Assembly (NCBI GenBank): GCA_028583605.1
Contig: CM053331.1
Location: forward strand, 32,900,411 to 32,964,410
DNA from: Dastarcus helophoroides
Lineage: Eukaryota > Arthropoda > Insecta > Coleoptera > Bothrideridae
Length of the DNA stretch: 64,000 nucleotides
Direction: 5' to 3'
Under the pieces are notes generated by a model, which saw only the letters and a list, made by a program, of their open reading frames with translations, had not been told where the DNA came from and ran no database searches. Both the position numbers and the translations under genes were made by a program. Shown piece by piece: positions 36,721 through 47,037 of the stretch. Position 1 is the stretch's first letter. Every line of letters starts with the position of its first letter.

Positions 36721-36866
36721 CGTTAACCACACGAGTTGGGGGGGGGGGGCAAGCGCCCTACCCTGCCCTATTCTGACTACGTCCATGTTAAAACTAATTC
36801 GACAAAGACGGGGGCCTCTTAAAGATCTACCCGCCCGGAGCCTCGCAATGGCTAAGGCCGCCCCTG

Positions 36867-37116
36867 GTTGTTAGAGTTTAGAGTTTTATTAAATATTGAC
36901 TGAAGGAATACATTTTAAAAATTTTACTGAAAATATAGTTTTATTATTAATTATTACTATTATTAATTAATCAATTAATTATTAATATTATATCCATTTA
37001 TTCAAATTTGAATTCAGGTCATCAGAAAATGAAGTTTTTTGAATTAATAATAATTACAGCAAATATTTAAAATCAAACAATTCATTTTTATGCTCATTTA
37101 AATTAAATACTTTCAT
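36867..37116. repeat. Long direct repeat abutting the right end of the hAT-like element, right copy
   Basis: Starts GTTGTTAGAG directly after the CCGCCCCTG terminus and ends ACTTTCAT, as the left copy does. It leads directly into the upstream region of the first odorant receptor. Confidence 0.85.
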
Positions 37117-37294
37117 ATTACTTTAAACTTCTTATTTATTATAGTAGTTTACAAGTTAAACTAACAAAATATCTTGAAATTAAATTTCTATTAATCAGTT
37201 TATCTTTGTTATAACTTCTTTCTAATTTACTTTCAATATATTTTATGTGAAACTGATGCGTTTGGTGCATGTTCTGTCCCATCACTTTGTCGCA

Positions 37295-38870
37295 ATGAAT
37301 TTCGGTGCTTCTCTTATTCGCATTAAAAATATTTTTTGGAAATTTCGCCCAAGTAAGGCCTTGAAGCAAGGTAATATGTAAACATATTAAAATCTTATTT
37401 TATTGAAACTATATTTGCAGACAATCTACTAAATATCTTTGAATATGTCTTGATTATAAGTCTGGTCAGACACAAGATTGTAAGATACTGGTGGTATTTT
37501 CTCATTTTGATCCAATTTTTTAATGTATTCTTGTTGATTCGTGACGTTTGGTATACCTCAAATTATTCAATTTTATTGAGATATGGACCCAGCTGTTTTA
37601 TATCTTTTTATGTAAGTGGATCAAACGTGTGCTACTATTGCTTTTGAACCAAGAAAACTATAGTCTTCAAAACAAAAAGACTATATATATAGTCTTCTTG
37701 TTTGGAACCAAGCTATTCGAAGATATCTTGTGGTAATTTTTCAGGGAATGGGCAGTGTGCATTTTTTATATGGAAATCGAAATATTTTCTTCTTTGGGAG
37801 AGAAACTTCCAAACAAGTTATATTATCAATAACAAAAGAAAGCAAAAACGAAATTAACTCATCATTTTCGCTCAACGTGTTAAATATGTTTTTGATTCAT
37901 TTGCTTGTAGCTTTTGCATCTCTTCCAATGTTTTTACCTAATAATGTAGAAACCGTCCAACACATATACGTATATAATTTTGCAGAGAAAACCCATAGTT
38001 TTTACGGAGCCGCTCTAAATTGGACATTTGCGATGAGCTCTATTTTTTTGAGTTTTTATATGCTAGCTGTTCCTCATTTCCTGCTGTGTTTCTCGTTACA
38101 ATTCGTTAAAAGTGGTAGCTTACTCCGCAATGTAATCGAACACCTAGGAACCATTCATGAAGGTGGACTCGAAAGAAAGACATATAACAGATATCAGAAA
38201 AAAGTTCGAAAAACTTTAATATTTTGTGTTAAAATTCACGTCCGTTTGATGGAGTAAGTTATACATTGTGGTGGTACCTCAAATTGTTCTATTGCTGATA
38301 ACTTTTTAGTTTACTTACTAAAACATCTAGTCAAGTGTTCTTAAGTACAGTTCTTTATACCCTCCAGGGTAGCTTGACCGCGTTTGCTTTGGTATTTTTG
38401 TTTCTTTCAGTAAGTAGAAGCGAATTTTTTGCTTCAATATTAAATTTTGAATTGCAGTCTTATCGGAATAACGTTGGATTCACATCAGTAGCGTTAGTAT
38501 GTTTGATATCACTTTATACACTTGCTGCAGTTGGACAAGTGGTTGTTGATGAGGTAAATAAAGAACATAAAAAGCTAAAGATTTGTTCCTCATGATTTTT
38601 GTAATAGGGTGAAAAGATTCACAGAACATTGAGTAATCTGCCCTACTATCATTTCAACACATCCAATAAAAATACTCTTATAATGCTTCTAACTAACACA
38701 AGGGAGCCAATAAAAGTATGTCGTTACATGGTAACACTGGATTACAGTCTTATAGGAAAGGTAATTAAAAAAAATGTATTTTTTATGTACTCTTACTACG
38801 TCTTTAGGTACTAAAACCTTTGGGTACGATTGCGACTTTGGCATTTCAAATAAAAGATAAAATTCGATAG
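37295..38870 (+). CDS. Insect odorant receptor (7tm_6), paralogue 1
   Basis: Seven exons join in phase without a stop: 37295-37370, 37421-37611, 37745-38253, 38310-38409, 38458-38553, 38608-38760 and 38808-38870, giving about 395 residues, the normal size. Several hydrophobic segments fit seven transmembrane helices (for example WWYFLILIQFFNVFLLI and ALVCLISLYTLAAVGQV). The C-terminal hallmark of odorant receptors is present: GEKIHR..LSNLPYYHFN, then a leucine-rich stretch, REPIKV and a final VLKPLGTIATLAF. Gustatory receptors would instead end with a TYxxxxxQF motif, which is absent. Such proteins form odour-gated cation channels with Orco in antennal neurons. The ligand cannot be predicted. 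Splice sites, short introns and frame are all intact, so it looks functional. Confidence 0.92.
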
Positions 38871-39142
38871 TCATGCCAATAATGGGTCAGTCGTTAGTCC
38901 ACAATATCTGTTTGTATTTTAAGCATTTTTTGCCCGAAAAAGCGAATTTAATCACAAATAAGTAAGGCGAAATTAACCACATAGTACACCATCAATTTTA
39001 GTTGTTTCAATGCTTTAATGTTTGGTCATCCATAAATTACATCACACATAAAAGAGGAGGAACAAAGTGTTAACATCAAATCATAAAGGAGGAGGCGAGT
39101 CATAAGCTTCGTGATTTCTAGGATGGCTCTAAATTTTGTGGC

Positions 39143-39310
39143 ATGCTACCCAAGTCAGCGGCCCCTTAATGAGGAGTTATTATTATGCTTAGTATTCAAT
39201 CGCAAATCCAGTTTACATATGGTACTGAAAATCTTGAAGTGCTCTAGTGCTCAATAAACGAATATAGTAGATCTGAATTTATAACTTTTCACTTTAATTA
39301 CTTTTACAAT
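39143..39310. repeat. Direct repeat, upstream copy
   Basis: GCTACCCAAGTCAGCGGCCC starts a block of about 170 bases, ending near TTACTTTTACAATA, that recurs at 39857-40048. It looks like the 3' part of a dispersed element. Confidence 0.7.
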
Positions 39311-39316
39311 AGACTC

Positions 39317-39440
39317 GTGTCATTAGGGAGCGGTCAACTGAGGCTTACATCATGTTTCCGTCTCTGGCACGTAAGTCGGTTCCTGTTATTCTTCTTTCCT
39401 CATCCTGTCCTTTTCCTTATTTTCTTTTTTCTCTCCTCTG
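39317..39440 (+). mobile_element. Segment homologous to the 5' end of the 42.7-kb LINE
   Basis: ATCATGTTTCCGTCTCTGGC, then a stretch with CTATTCTTCTTTC-like words and CATCCTGTCCTTTTCCTTAT, match 42790-42890 closely. After about 39440 the similarity stops and unrelated, GC-richer sequence follows. It may be a shared promoter or UTR module, or a truncated copy. Confidence 0.65.
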
Positions 39441-39666
39441 GTTTTAACATTGGAAATGTTTATGTTGAGATATGGGGTGAAGTTTCGGGTTTTCGTTCAA
39501 GCTTGAGAGAACACGGTGTCGCTCGCTCTGACATACTCGCCAGTCGAGCGCTCTCGGCGTCGAGAGGCCGGCGTGAAAACTATGGGAGAATGTTAAGTTT
39601 ACAGTTCACCGCAGTGCACCATATTCATTTAATCCAGTGACGTTTTATTGGATAAAGCTATCAGCT

Positions 39667-39897
39667 ATGGATATTAAGAGTATGAAAAATAGCGAAAAGT
39701 TTAAGACATGTCGAGAGCGTAAGAAATGTTTACGAGAGATTGAAAATAGAGAATCTACTAAGTTAAGTACGAAAACCCCGCTAACAAAAACTGAACACAA
39801 TAGGCGTTATCGTGAGCATGTAAAGATGCGCAAACTTAAAGGTTCTGAAGTTTACACGGGCTACCCAAGTCAGCGGCCCTTAACTGAGGGGTTATAA
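39667..39897 (+). CDS. Small basic open frame, probably transposon-derived
   Basis: 76 codons from the first ATG, encoding a very basic protein with TCRERKKCLREIENRES and KTEHNRRYREHVKMRKLK. Short RRYRE-type basic segments occur in several arthropod mobile-element proteins, but no family can be named. The end of the frame runs into the downstream copy of the flanking direct repeat (GYPSQRPLTEGL), and the upstream repeat copy encodes a mutated version of the same end. This suggests two copies of one element in tandem, the first one truncated. Confidence 0.4.
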   Translation: MDIKSMKNSEKFKTCRERKKCLREIENRESTKLSTKTPLTKTEHNRRYREHVKMRKLKGSEVYTGYPSQRPLTEGL

Positions 39898-40048
39898 TTC
39901 CATTATTGTGCTGTAAACTCTTATCCTAAATCCAATTCACGTACTGTCTTGAAAACCTTGAAGTACTCAGTAAACGAATGTGGTAAAATATCTGCACTTA
40001 TAATTTTTAGGGCTCAAATAAATGTAAATTACTTTTACAATAAAGTTG
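39857..40048. repeat. Direct repeat, downstream copy
   Basis: GCTACCCAAGTCAGCGGCCC through TTACTTTTACAATAAAG, parallel to 39143-39310. Together the copies bracket the LINE-5'-like segment and the basic open frame. Confidence 0.7.
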
Positions 40049-40835
40049 ACAAATTTTTGCTTGTAGATTAAATATATTTTAATATTTCATTGTTTTCGCT
40101 TTGTACTAAAATATTTCTTTCAAGAACCATGGGCATAGATGCCTTAATATTATTTTGATTTAAATTATTTCGTAGTCTATTTGGTTATACGAGTATATTT
40201 CAATTTAAAAAATAATTTTTCAGAAGAAACTTTGCTAATGGAAACTGTTAATTTAGAAAAGATAAACATTGCAGAAATAACCTTAAAAATAGAAAAAAGT
40301 CGAAAGAAAAATATTTGAATATTCAAGTTTTCACTCGAAATCTCAAGTCGAATACTTCGATATTAAGGTCGAAAATAAAAAAAATAGCTAAAAACAAGCC
40401 TTAATAAAAGTAGAAATTTCGAAAACAGGTCGAAAATTTGAAAAAGCTCAAAGTTTTTAAAAATAAATCAAAATTTTAGAAAAGATAAAATATTAAAGAA
40501 AAACTAGAATTAACAAAAGTCGAAGTTTAAAATAGAGTCTTTTACAAAAAAGTTGAAATTTTTAAAACAAGTTAAAATTTTCAATATAATCTACCTTTTT
40601 ACAGAAAGTATGTAAAAAAATCAAAATTTCGGGGAAAAGTGAAAATTTTCAAACACCTGGAATTTAAGTAAAAGTCGCAATTTCGTTAAAAAGATGATAT
40701 TCTGAAGAAGTTGGGAAATTTTGAAAAATTTGGAAGTTTTAATAGGCAAAAGTTTTAAAATTTTCAATAAAGTAAATTTACAAAAAAGTAGAAATATTCG
40801 AAAGTGTGGAATTTAGGAAGTCGAAATTCCGAGAA
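40049..40835. repeat. AT filler downstream of odorant receptor 1
   Basis: From about 40200 it is AAATTTTGAAAAAG filler. The last 100 bases before the next array (ending CGAGAAAAATGCTGCCTTGAGCTGA-like words) are homologous to the bases just before the second array at 50.80 kb. Confidence 0.55.
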
Positions 40836-41700
40836 AAATGCTGCCTTGAGCTGACAATCCTAATTTCGGGTGACCTTGAGCCCACGTGGCAATGACCTTG
40901 ACCGCACGTGACGTTGACCGTACTTGGCATTGACCCCCTTGACCTTGACCGCATTTGACCTTGACCGCAAATGACCTTGATCTCGCGTGTCTTTGAGCGC
41001 ACGTGACTTTGAAGTGACGTGGTCTTAGACTCATGTGACCTTGAACATACTTGACTCAGATTACGTGGCCTTGAGAGTACGTGATATTAAACTACATGGT
41101 CAAGAGCTCGTGTTATCTTGAACTCATGTGACCTTGAGCTCATGTGACCTTAAGCTCAAGTGACCTTAAGCTTGCGTGGTCTCGAACCCATGTGGTCTCG
41201 AACTCACGTGACCTTGAGCTCACGTGACTTTGAGCTCACGTGACTTCGAGCTCGAGTCACCTGGAGATCGAGTGATCTTGAGCTTATATGGTCCCCCGTC
41301 AGCGTGACCTTGATTTTTCTCGACCCTAAACTCACGTGACTGACTTCCATTTAAACTGCCCTTCAGTATCGTGACCTTGAACACAGAGACCTTGAACTAA
41401 AGTAATTTTGAATTTGGCTGACTTTGATCTCACATGGCCCTGACCCCACACGACCTTGTGCTGGTGACCTTCAGATCACGTGACCCTGATCTAACGCGAT
41501 CTTACAACAAGGGATCTCGAACTTACGTGACCTTGAGCTTACGCTAACTTGAGCTTACGATACCTCGAGCCCACGTGAGCTTGAGCTTTATCGCCTTGAG
41601 ATCAAGTGACGTTGAACTCACGTTATCTTGAGCGTGCATGACTTTTAACTCAAGGGACCTTCATTTTATGCGACCTTAAACTTACGTGACTTCGACAATA
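40836..41700. repeat. Minisatellite array 1: CACGTGACCTTGAGCT units
   Basis: Degenerate tandem repeats of about 16 bases around CACGTGACCTTGAGCT, reading TGACCTTGA and CACGTGAC again and again. TGACCTTGA is the reverse complement of TCAAGGTCA, the extended half-site bound by FTZ-F1 and ERR-type nuclear receptors. CACGTG is the canonical E-box. The sequence is clearly more GC-rich than its flanks. A longer phrase (GCTTACGATACCTCGAGC at 41552) is shared with array 2. Confidence 0.85.
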
Positions 41701-42719
41701 CACTAAATTTCTTATAGTAATCGAAATTTCGAACTTACAGTGATAATTCTGGAAAACATGATGACAATTGAAATCAATTTCGAGATGCAAAATGTTTCTA
41801 AACAAACACTATAATAGGAAAGTTCTCGAAATATTGGAAAAGGTCGATAGTTTAGGCCAAAATTTAGAAACAAATGAACATTTTTAGAAAAAGGCGAAAT
41901 TTGATACTGAATTTTTACAAAACAGGAGAAATCGGCATCGCGAATTGTAGGAAACGACGAAGAAATTTTGAAAAAATACGCTTTTTCTTTGAAAAAGTAC
42001 GTTTTTTCCTCTAAGTTTGGATCAAAGTTTTAATTCAGTCTTTAAAATTTGAAAAAAAAATGTCCAATCGAAAGTTAAAGCTTTAAATTTTGAGAAAAGT
42101 TTGATAAAATTTGAACTTATATTCTTCAGAAAATTACATTTTTTTCTCCAAGCTTGGAGATTCTATTAAAGTTTTAATTTAATCTTTAAAATTTGAGAAA
42201 AAATTAGAAATTTCGAAATGAAGCTTGGAGATTCTATTAAAATTTGAATTTAATCTTTAAAATTGGAGAAAAAATCAGAAATTTCGAAATGAAGCTTGGA
42301 AATTCTATTAAAGTTTTAATTTAATCTTTAAAATTTGAGAAAAAATTAGAAATTTTGAAATGAAAGTTGTAACTTAAAATTTGAGATGTTTAAAAATAAA
42401 TCAAAAAATAGAAATTTTGAGAAAATAGTGGAAATTTTGATATTTACACAAAAATTACCAGTTTTCAACCATTTTTTTGGAAATTCTTTTACGATTTCAA
42501 ATATTATTTCTTTTATTTAAATTTTTAATAATTGACATTTTTGCCCAAACATCGTGCAATTTTTGATATTTATTGTTGTATTATTTATTCTGATACAATT
42601 TATGAGTTATGATTACATTTTTCATTTCAAAGTCGGATTTTTCGACTTTGAATTCAAACTTTATATTCTCTTTCTAAAATTAAAAAAAAATCCAAAATTA
42701 CGAATTTAAATTCATTAGT
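41701..42719. repeat. AT filler
   Basis: Low-complexity sequence that includes the 71-bp tandem repeat described separately. No gene was seen. Confidence 0.5.
42150..42365. repeat. 71-bp tandem repeat, three copies
   Basis: AAGCTTGGAGATTCTATTAA begins copies at about 42150, 42221 and 42292, with exact 71-base spacing and few differences, followed by TTAATCTTTAAAATTTGAGA. It shows local expansion of the AT filler. Confidence 0.85.
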
Positions 42720-45700
42720 AGATGGTAGACTGGAACTTTCAGTCGTCCGAGGTAGTACCACCCTACGTATCACTAGGAGACGGTGAAATGATCATCATGT
42801 TTCCGTCTTTGACACGTGAGTCGGTTTCTGCTATTCTTCTTTCTTCATCCTGTCCTTTTCCTTATTTCCTTTTTTCATCTACTCTGATTTTTTTTTCTTC
42901 TAATGATTAAAAACAAAGATGATGGATTCTCTTCGTGCAAAAAATTCCGGACGTAAACTACCCTCCCGTTCGGATGTCCGGGTGGAGGGTATACGAGGGA
43001 ATCCAAAATCGACAAAAATTTTAATGTTCCACGGGCTAAGTTTCTTCCAAACAATTCATTCAAAATCCAATTCTGTAACATTCGGTGTCTAAACTCAAAT
43101 CTAAACTCGGTTCATCAACACCTTCAAAAGGAAAGACCCCATGTACTGTCTCTGACAGAAACCCAAGTCTCCCCATCCATCAATACACTCCATTTGCTTT
43201 GTCCTAACTACGACTTGCACACAAAATTTCGACACAAAGGGGAATTTGTGCTTTTACGTGAAGCGACCTGTCCTGTCAACGAGAAAAAGCACTGGAATCT
43301 GCTGATCATGATGTGATTTGGCTGAAAATCTGCTCCAAAAACACAGTAATATTCATTTGTTCATTTTATTTGTCTCCAAACGATCCCTCATACAGACAGC
43401 TCTTCTCTTATCTCTCCGTGACCTTTGATCACCTACAGACGAATTATCCAAAAGTTGAGGTTGTCTTTCTCGGTGACTTCAACGTACATAACATCCCCTG
43501 GTTAAGGTTTTCTTCCCGAACTGACGACGCGGGAAGGGTGGCAGAGGCTTTCGCCATCACTTGCGGACTATCGCAATTAGTTGAGGAACCCACAAGAATT
43601 CCTGATGTAGATACCCATCAACCTAATCTACTCGACCTTTTCCTTACAAATTCACCAAATTCGTATAAAATCTCTGTGACATCACCGCTTGGAAATTCGG
43701 ATCACAAGCTTGTAGCAGCCTCTCGCTCGCTTCATATACCACCTCTTTCCCAGAAGCAGTCCCGTAGGGTTTGGCACTTTAGCTTTGCAAACTGGAAAGA
43801 ACCAAGAGACTTCTTTGCAGCTTTCCCATGGCAGGAAGTCTGCTTTAACTCAGACAACCCTTCCTTAGTCGCCGAATCCGTCACGGAAACTATCCTGATT
43901 GATATGGAATGGTCAATTCCCCACTCCCAAAAGAAGTCTCCAGTAAATCTTGATTCAGTAAAAAATGTGCTGGGGCTATCTCCTGCAAAAATCGCGCATA
44001 TCGTCGTTGGCGAAATAATCCCTCAGTCGAGACTCGGACCATATTTGTAGATGCACGAAATTCTTGTAAACAGGTTATTGACGAGGCAAAAAGTGATTTC
44101 GATCGTAAAATGCACCAGAGGCTTATCAACTGTCCGAACGGTTCCAGGTCCTTTTGGGGATTTGCAAAGTCGATTGGAAAGAATTCTACACCTTCAAATT
44201 TACCACCTTTACTCGATGAAAATAGCATTATTGCTACTACCTCCAAGGAAAAGGCTGACATGTTAACCTTAATGGTTGCTGAAAATTCCAATCTTGATTG
44301 TCGAAACGCAGAACCTCCTATTCTCCCCAAGGTTGGCACTTCGATGCCTGAAGTTGTTTTCAGGCAGCGTACAATCAGGAAGATTCTCCTTGAGCTGGCG
44401 ACACCTCGAAAGCTTCTGGCCTTGATGGTATTCCCGCTATTGTTCTTAAGAAGTGCGCCCCAGAGTTGACTCCTGTCCTAAGCAAATTGTTCACACTCTC
44501 TTACAACAAAGGTGTATTCCCTAACATCTGGAAATCTGCTAGAGTGCAGCCTGTCCCTAAAAAGGGAAAAAGGAATCTGGCTAACAACTATCGCCCTATA
44601 TCTTTGTTACTCGTTATATGTAAAGTGATGGAAATAGTTATCAACATCGAGATTCTCAAATATCTGGAGGAAAATAGAATCATCTCCGACAGAAAATACG
44701 GTTTTAGACAACAACGTTCCACTGGCGATCTACTGGCATATGTTACTTATATCTGTAACGCAGCTATGGAAAAACATGGTGTGGCTAGGATTGTGGCTCA
44801 AAGGTTTTCGACAGAGTCTGGCACCGATCTCTTCTCGCCAAATTAACCTCTTGTGGTCTTCCTCCTGGACTCGTCATTTGATATCCAATTTTCTCGCTGA
44901 CAAATCTCTTCAGGTCGGCGTCGATCGGATCTCATCCGAGACATTTGCGATTAACGCGGGGGTGCCTCAAGGGTCTGTTCTGTCTCCTACTTTATTTCTC
45001 TTACACATAAACGATCTCTTAGCTTCAACTTCCAATCCTATATACAGCTACGCAGTTGATAGTAACCTTGTGTCATCTTTTTTCTCCGACAAACTATTAT
45101 CTATCGCAGCTTCAGATCGACTAGGGAAACAGCAGATGGAAACGATTATTCGGGATCTCGAGATTATTCTGGAATGGGGTAAGAACAATTTGGTCGACTT
45201 CAGCGCTTCAAAAAGTCAGGCCGCGGTTTTCTCTAAGAAAACTTCAAGGGATAATGCAACAAACATACTAATGGACGGTAAAATCCTTCCAATGGGATCT
45301 AATCTATCTATCCTAGGAGTGAATGCGAGCACTAACTTCTCTTGGGACGATCATGTGCGCGCCATTGCCAAATCCGCCTCTCAGAAGCTAGGCTTTCTTT
45401 TTAGAGCTAAAAAGTGCTTCACATCTCATCAGTTATTAACACTATACAAAGCTCAAGTTAGGCCAACACTAGAATACTGTTCTCATATTTCGAGTTCAGC
45501 CCTAAAACACACTTTAGCTCTCTTGGATTCAATTCAAAGAAGAGCGATTCACTTAATTGATGACAAGAGTCTGATCGATTCTCTCGAAACACTAAAGTAC
45601 AGGCGTATGGTTGGTGACTTGTTTCTTTTCTACGGATACTATCATGAAAGATGCTCGCAGGAACTAATAGGATTGATCCCCCCAAGGTCCAGATTCTTGA

Positions 45701-45960
45701 GGCGTACTAGACAGTCGGAGACATCAAATTTCTGTGCGGTCCAGCTTGACACAGTGACGACTTTTGTCTACGGATACTCTTTTTTCTATAGAACTTCCAA
45801 GTTATGGAACTTGTTACCGAAAGGAATTTTCCACAAAAATTACAACCTATCCTTTTTTAAGAAGGCGGTTCATCGCCATCTATCCTTGTTTCCGCATGCT
45901 ACTCTCAGTGCTTTGAAAGCATAATGGGATTACCCTTTGCGAGTGAATTAAACTTAAAAA
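42720..45960 (+). mobile_element. LINE with endonuclease and reverse transcriptase, frameshifted and dead
   Basis: A 5' region with a pyrimidine-rich stretch (42790-42890) precedes an ORF2-like region spread over three frames, followed by a short AT-rich 3' end. The domain order is that of CR1/Jockey-type elements. The boundaries are approximate, and no target duplication could be assigned. Confidence 0.8.
43090..45924 (+). pseudogene. LINE ORF2 remains with several frameshifts and a mutated catalytic Asp
   Basis: The endonuclease part shows VVFLGDFNVHNIPWL, LLDLFLTNSP and PLGNSDHKLV. After frameshifts near 43940-44110, 44420 and 44800, the reverse transcriptase shows NNYRPISLL, GFRQQRSTGDLLAY, NAGVPQGSVLSPTLF and then YSYAVDSNLV, where YADD/FADD is expected. 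The first catalytic Asp of the motif is therefore Val here. The C-terminal part is open to the stop at 45922-45924. Frameshifts and active-site change both make it non-functional. Confidence 0.85.
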
Positions 45961-46475
45961 TAAATGTGCAATTAAAGTCGTTAACGTTTTAGAATTGAAT
46001 TGAAGTGTTTAAAATCCAAATTTTAAAACTTTAATTAAAATTCTGAGTTTAAGGGGATAATTTTGGGATTAAAATCGAAATAAAAAAAATTGTCTAAATT
46101 TCTAAAAGGAATTCTAGATTTTAAATTTGAATTCAAAATTTTGTGACTAAAATCTAAATTAAAGCAAAATCGAAAATTAAAGATGTAACAAACATACGTT
46201 TTTTTTTATTCTTTCCAAAAAATACTATATTTTTTCAGGTGTACTATATTTTTTATATTTTCTTCTAAAAAATACTATATTCAGCCGAAAAAATGTTGGC
46301 AACCCTAGTTTGTCCTGTCCAGAGTTTCGCCTCTGGTAAACAATCTTGTCCTTTTTAGTAATTGTCATTTCAGAAGAGTTTCACCTCTGGTATGGTGGAC
46401 ATACTGAGCTACCGTGCTCTGCTGTTTTGAATTTGGTTTTTGTTTTTTCATTTCTTGTATTTTTTCTTTTAAAGT
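45961..46475. other. AT filler and spacer
   Basis: AT filler to about 46200. Then AT-rich sequence with AAAAAATACTATATTTTTT-like words and two TTTCGCCTCTGGT / TTTCACCTCTGGT phrases about 60 bases apart. No gene. Confidence 0.4.
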
Positions 46476-46622
46476 GTTTGACGTTTCGCTCACCATCGCA
46501 GGGGGCGTCTTCAGGAACAAAAGAAACAATAAATGAAAATTACATTTTTGTACTTTTTATTTCTTATTTATTTTGTTCTCCCCCTGGACGATGTTGCTGG
46601 GCGAAATGTCGAACACTTTTAG
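46476..46622. repeat. Hairpin repeat with GAAACGTC ends (MITE or Penelope-like fragment)
   Basis: GTGTTTGACGTTTCGCTCAC at the left is mirrored by CTGGGCGAAATGTCGAACAC at the right. In the loop, GGAACAAAAGAAACAATAAA faces a degenerate TTTCTTATTTATTTTGTTCTCC. The GAAACGTC context recalls ends of Penelope-like elements, which often carry hammerhead motifs. This is an inference only. A related fragment lies near 14745-14800. Confidence 0.5.
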
Positions 46623-47037
46623 TAGTTACTTGAGACGGTCCTAGGTCCTATCCTGAAAGAAGTATAGTTTGTAAAGGTGAGGTGCTACATAAGTAGTTCA
46701 CTTAAAAAACTAATCTTTATTTTAACTTTAGCAAAATCTTTAATATCTTCTTTACATTAATTTTTGAAAAAAAAATATGAGAGGTAAATAATAAGATTCG
46801 AACACAAATTTCATCATCATTCATTCATTTTTCTCATTATTTTTACCCAATTAAATTATATTACTTCTATACTTTAATCTACTTGTTTATTACTATAGTT
46901 CGCAACTACAATAAACGAAATATCTTTAAATTATTATTAATGATATATTTGCTTAACATAATGATATAACTTCTAATATATTTTTGGATATATTTTATGT
47001 AAATTTTAAGCCATTTTTTCCTCATTAGTTTAGCGCA
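46623..47037. promoter_or_regulatory. Upstream region of odorant receptor 2
   Basis: The last 170 bases are alignable by eye with the upstream region of odorant receptor 1 (37117-37294), for example the TTTATTACTATAGTTCGCAACTA / TTTATTATAGTAGTTTACAAGTTA parallels. No core promoter element could be fixed. Confidence 0.35.

Larger units (their letters stand above)
33057..36787. mobile_element. TIR element with CGTAGNCAGAAT ends, filled with AT filler
   Basis: CATAAGCGTAGGCAGAAT at the left is mirrored at the right, whose reverse complement is CATGGACGTAGTCAGAAT followed by AGGGCAGGGTAGGGC, echoing GGGAGGGGC on the left. The ends resemble the 14178-14414 MITE. The interior is AT filler (34380-36720) plus a nested hAT. 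A block near 36150-36240 (GCCCTGTTCTGCCCTACC) recurs in degenerate form near 61080-61140. Target duplication unclear (TT at most). Confidence 0.6.
32410..36866. mobile_element. hAT-like element flanked by a 250-270 bp direct repeat
   Basis: The left terminus CAGTGGCGGCCTTTGG and the right terminus (reverse complement CAGGGGCGGCCTTAGCC) form short inverted ends of hAT type. Both also share subterminal GCCCGGGGCCTCGC / GCGAGGCTCCGGGCGG words. The flanks are not an 8-bp duplication but a repeat of about 250 bp (32140-32409 and 36867-37116), with both boundaries exactly at the termini. Inside are a partial MITE (32876-32955), a TIR element (33057-36787) and a hAT with transposase remnant (33206-34351). 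Confidence 0.75.

Noticed and set aside
36867..37116. The 250-bp direct repeats as LTRs of a retrotransposon
   Set aside because: They do not both begin TG and end CA. The interior lacks LTR-element genes, a primer binding site and a polypurine tract, and begins instead with hAT-type inverted termini.
40778..41034. Two overlapping minus-strand frames in array 1 (GQGQMRSRSRGS-like)
   Set aside because: Same repeat translation artefact as in array 2.
42722..42910. 62-residue frame at the 5' end of the third LINE
   Set aside because: It covers the pyrimidine-rich 5' module that is shared with 39.3 kb. Its reading is not conserved between the two copies.
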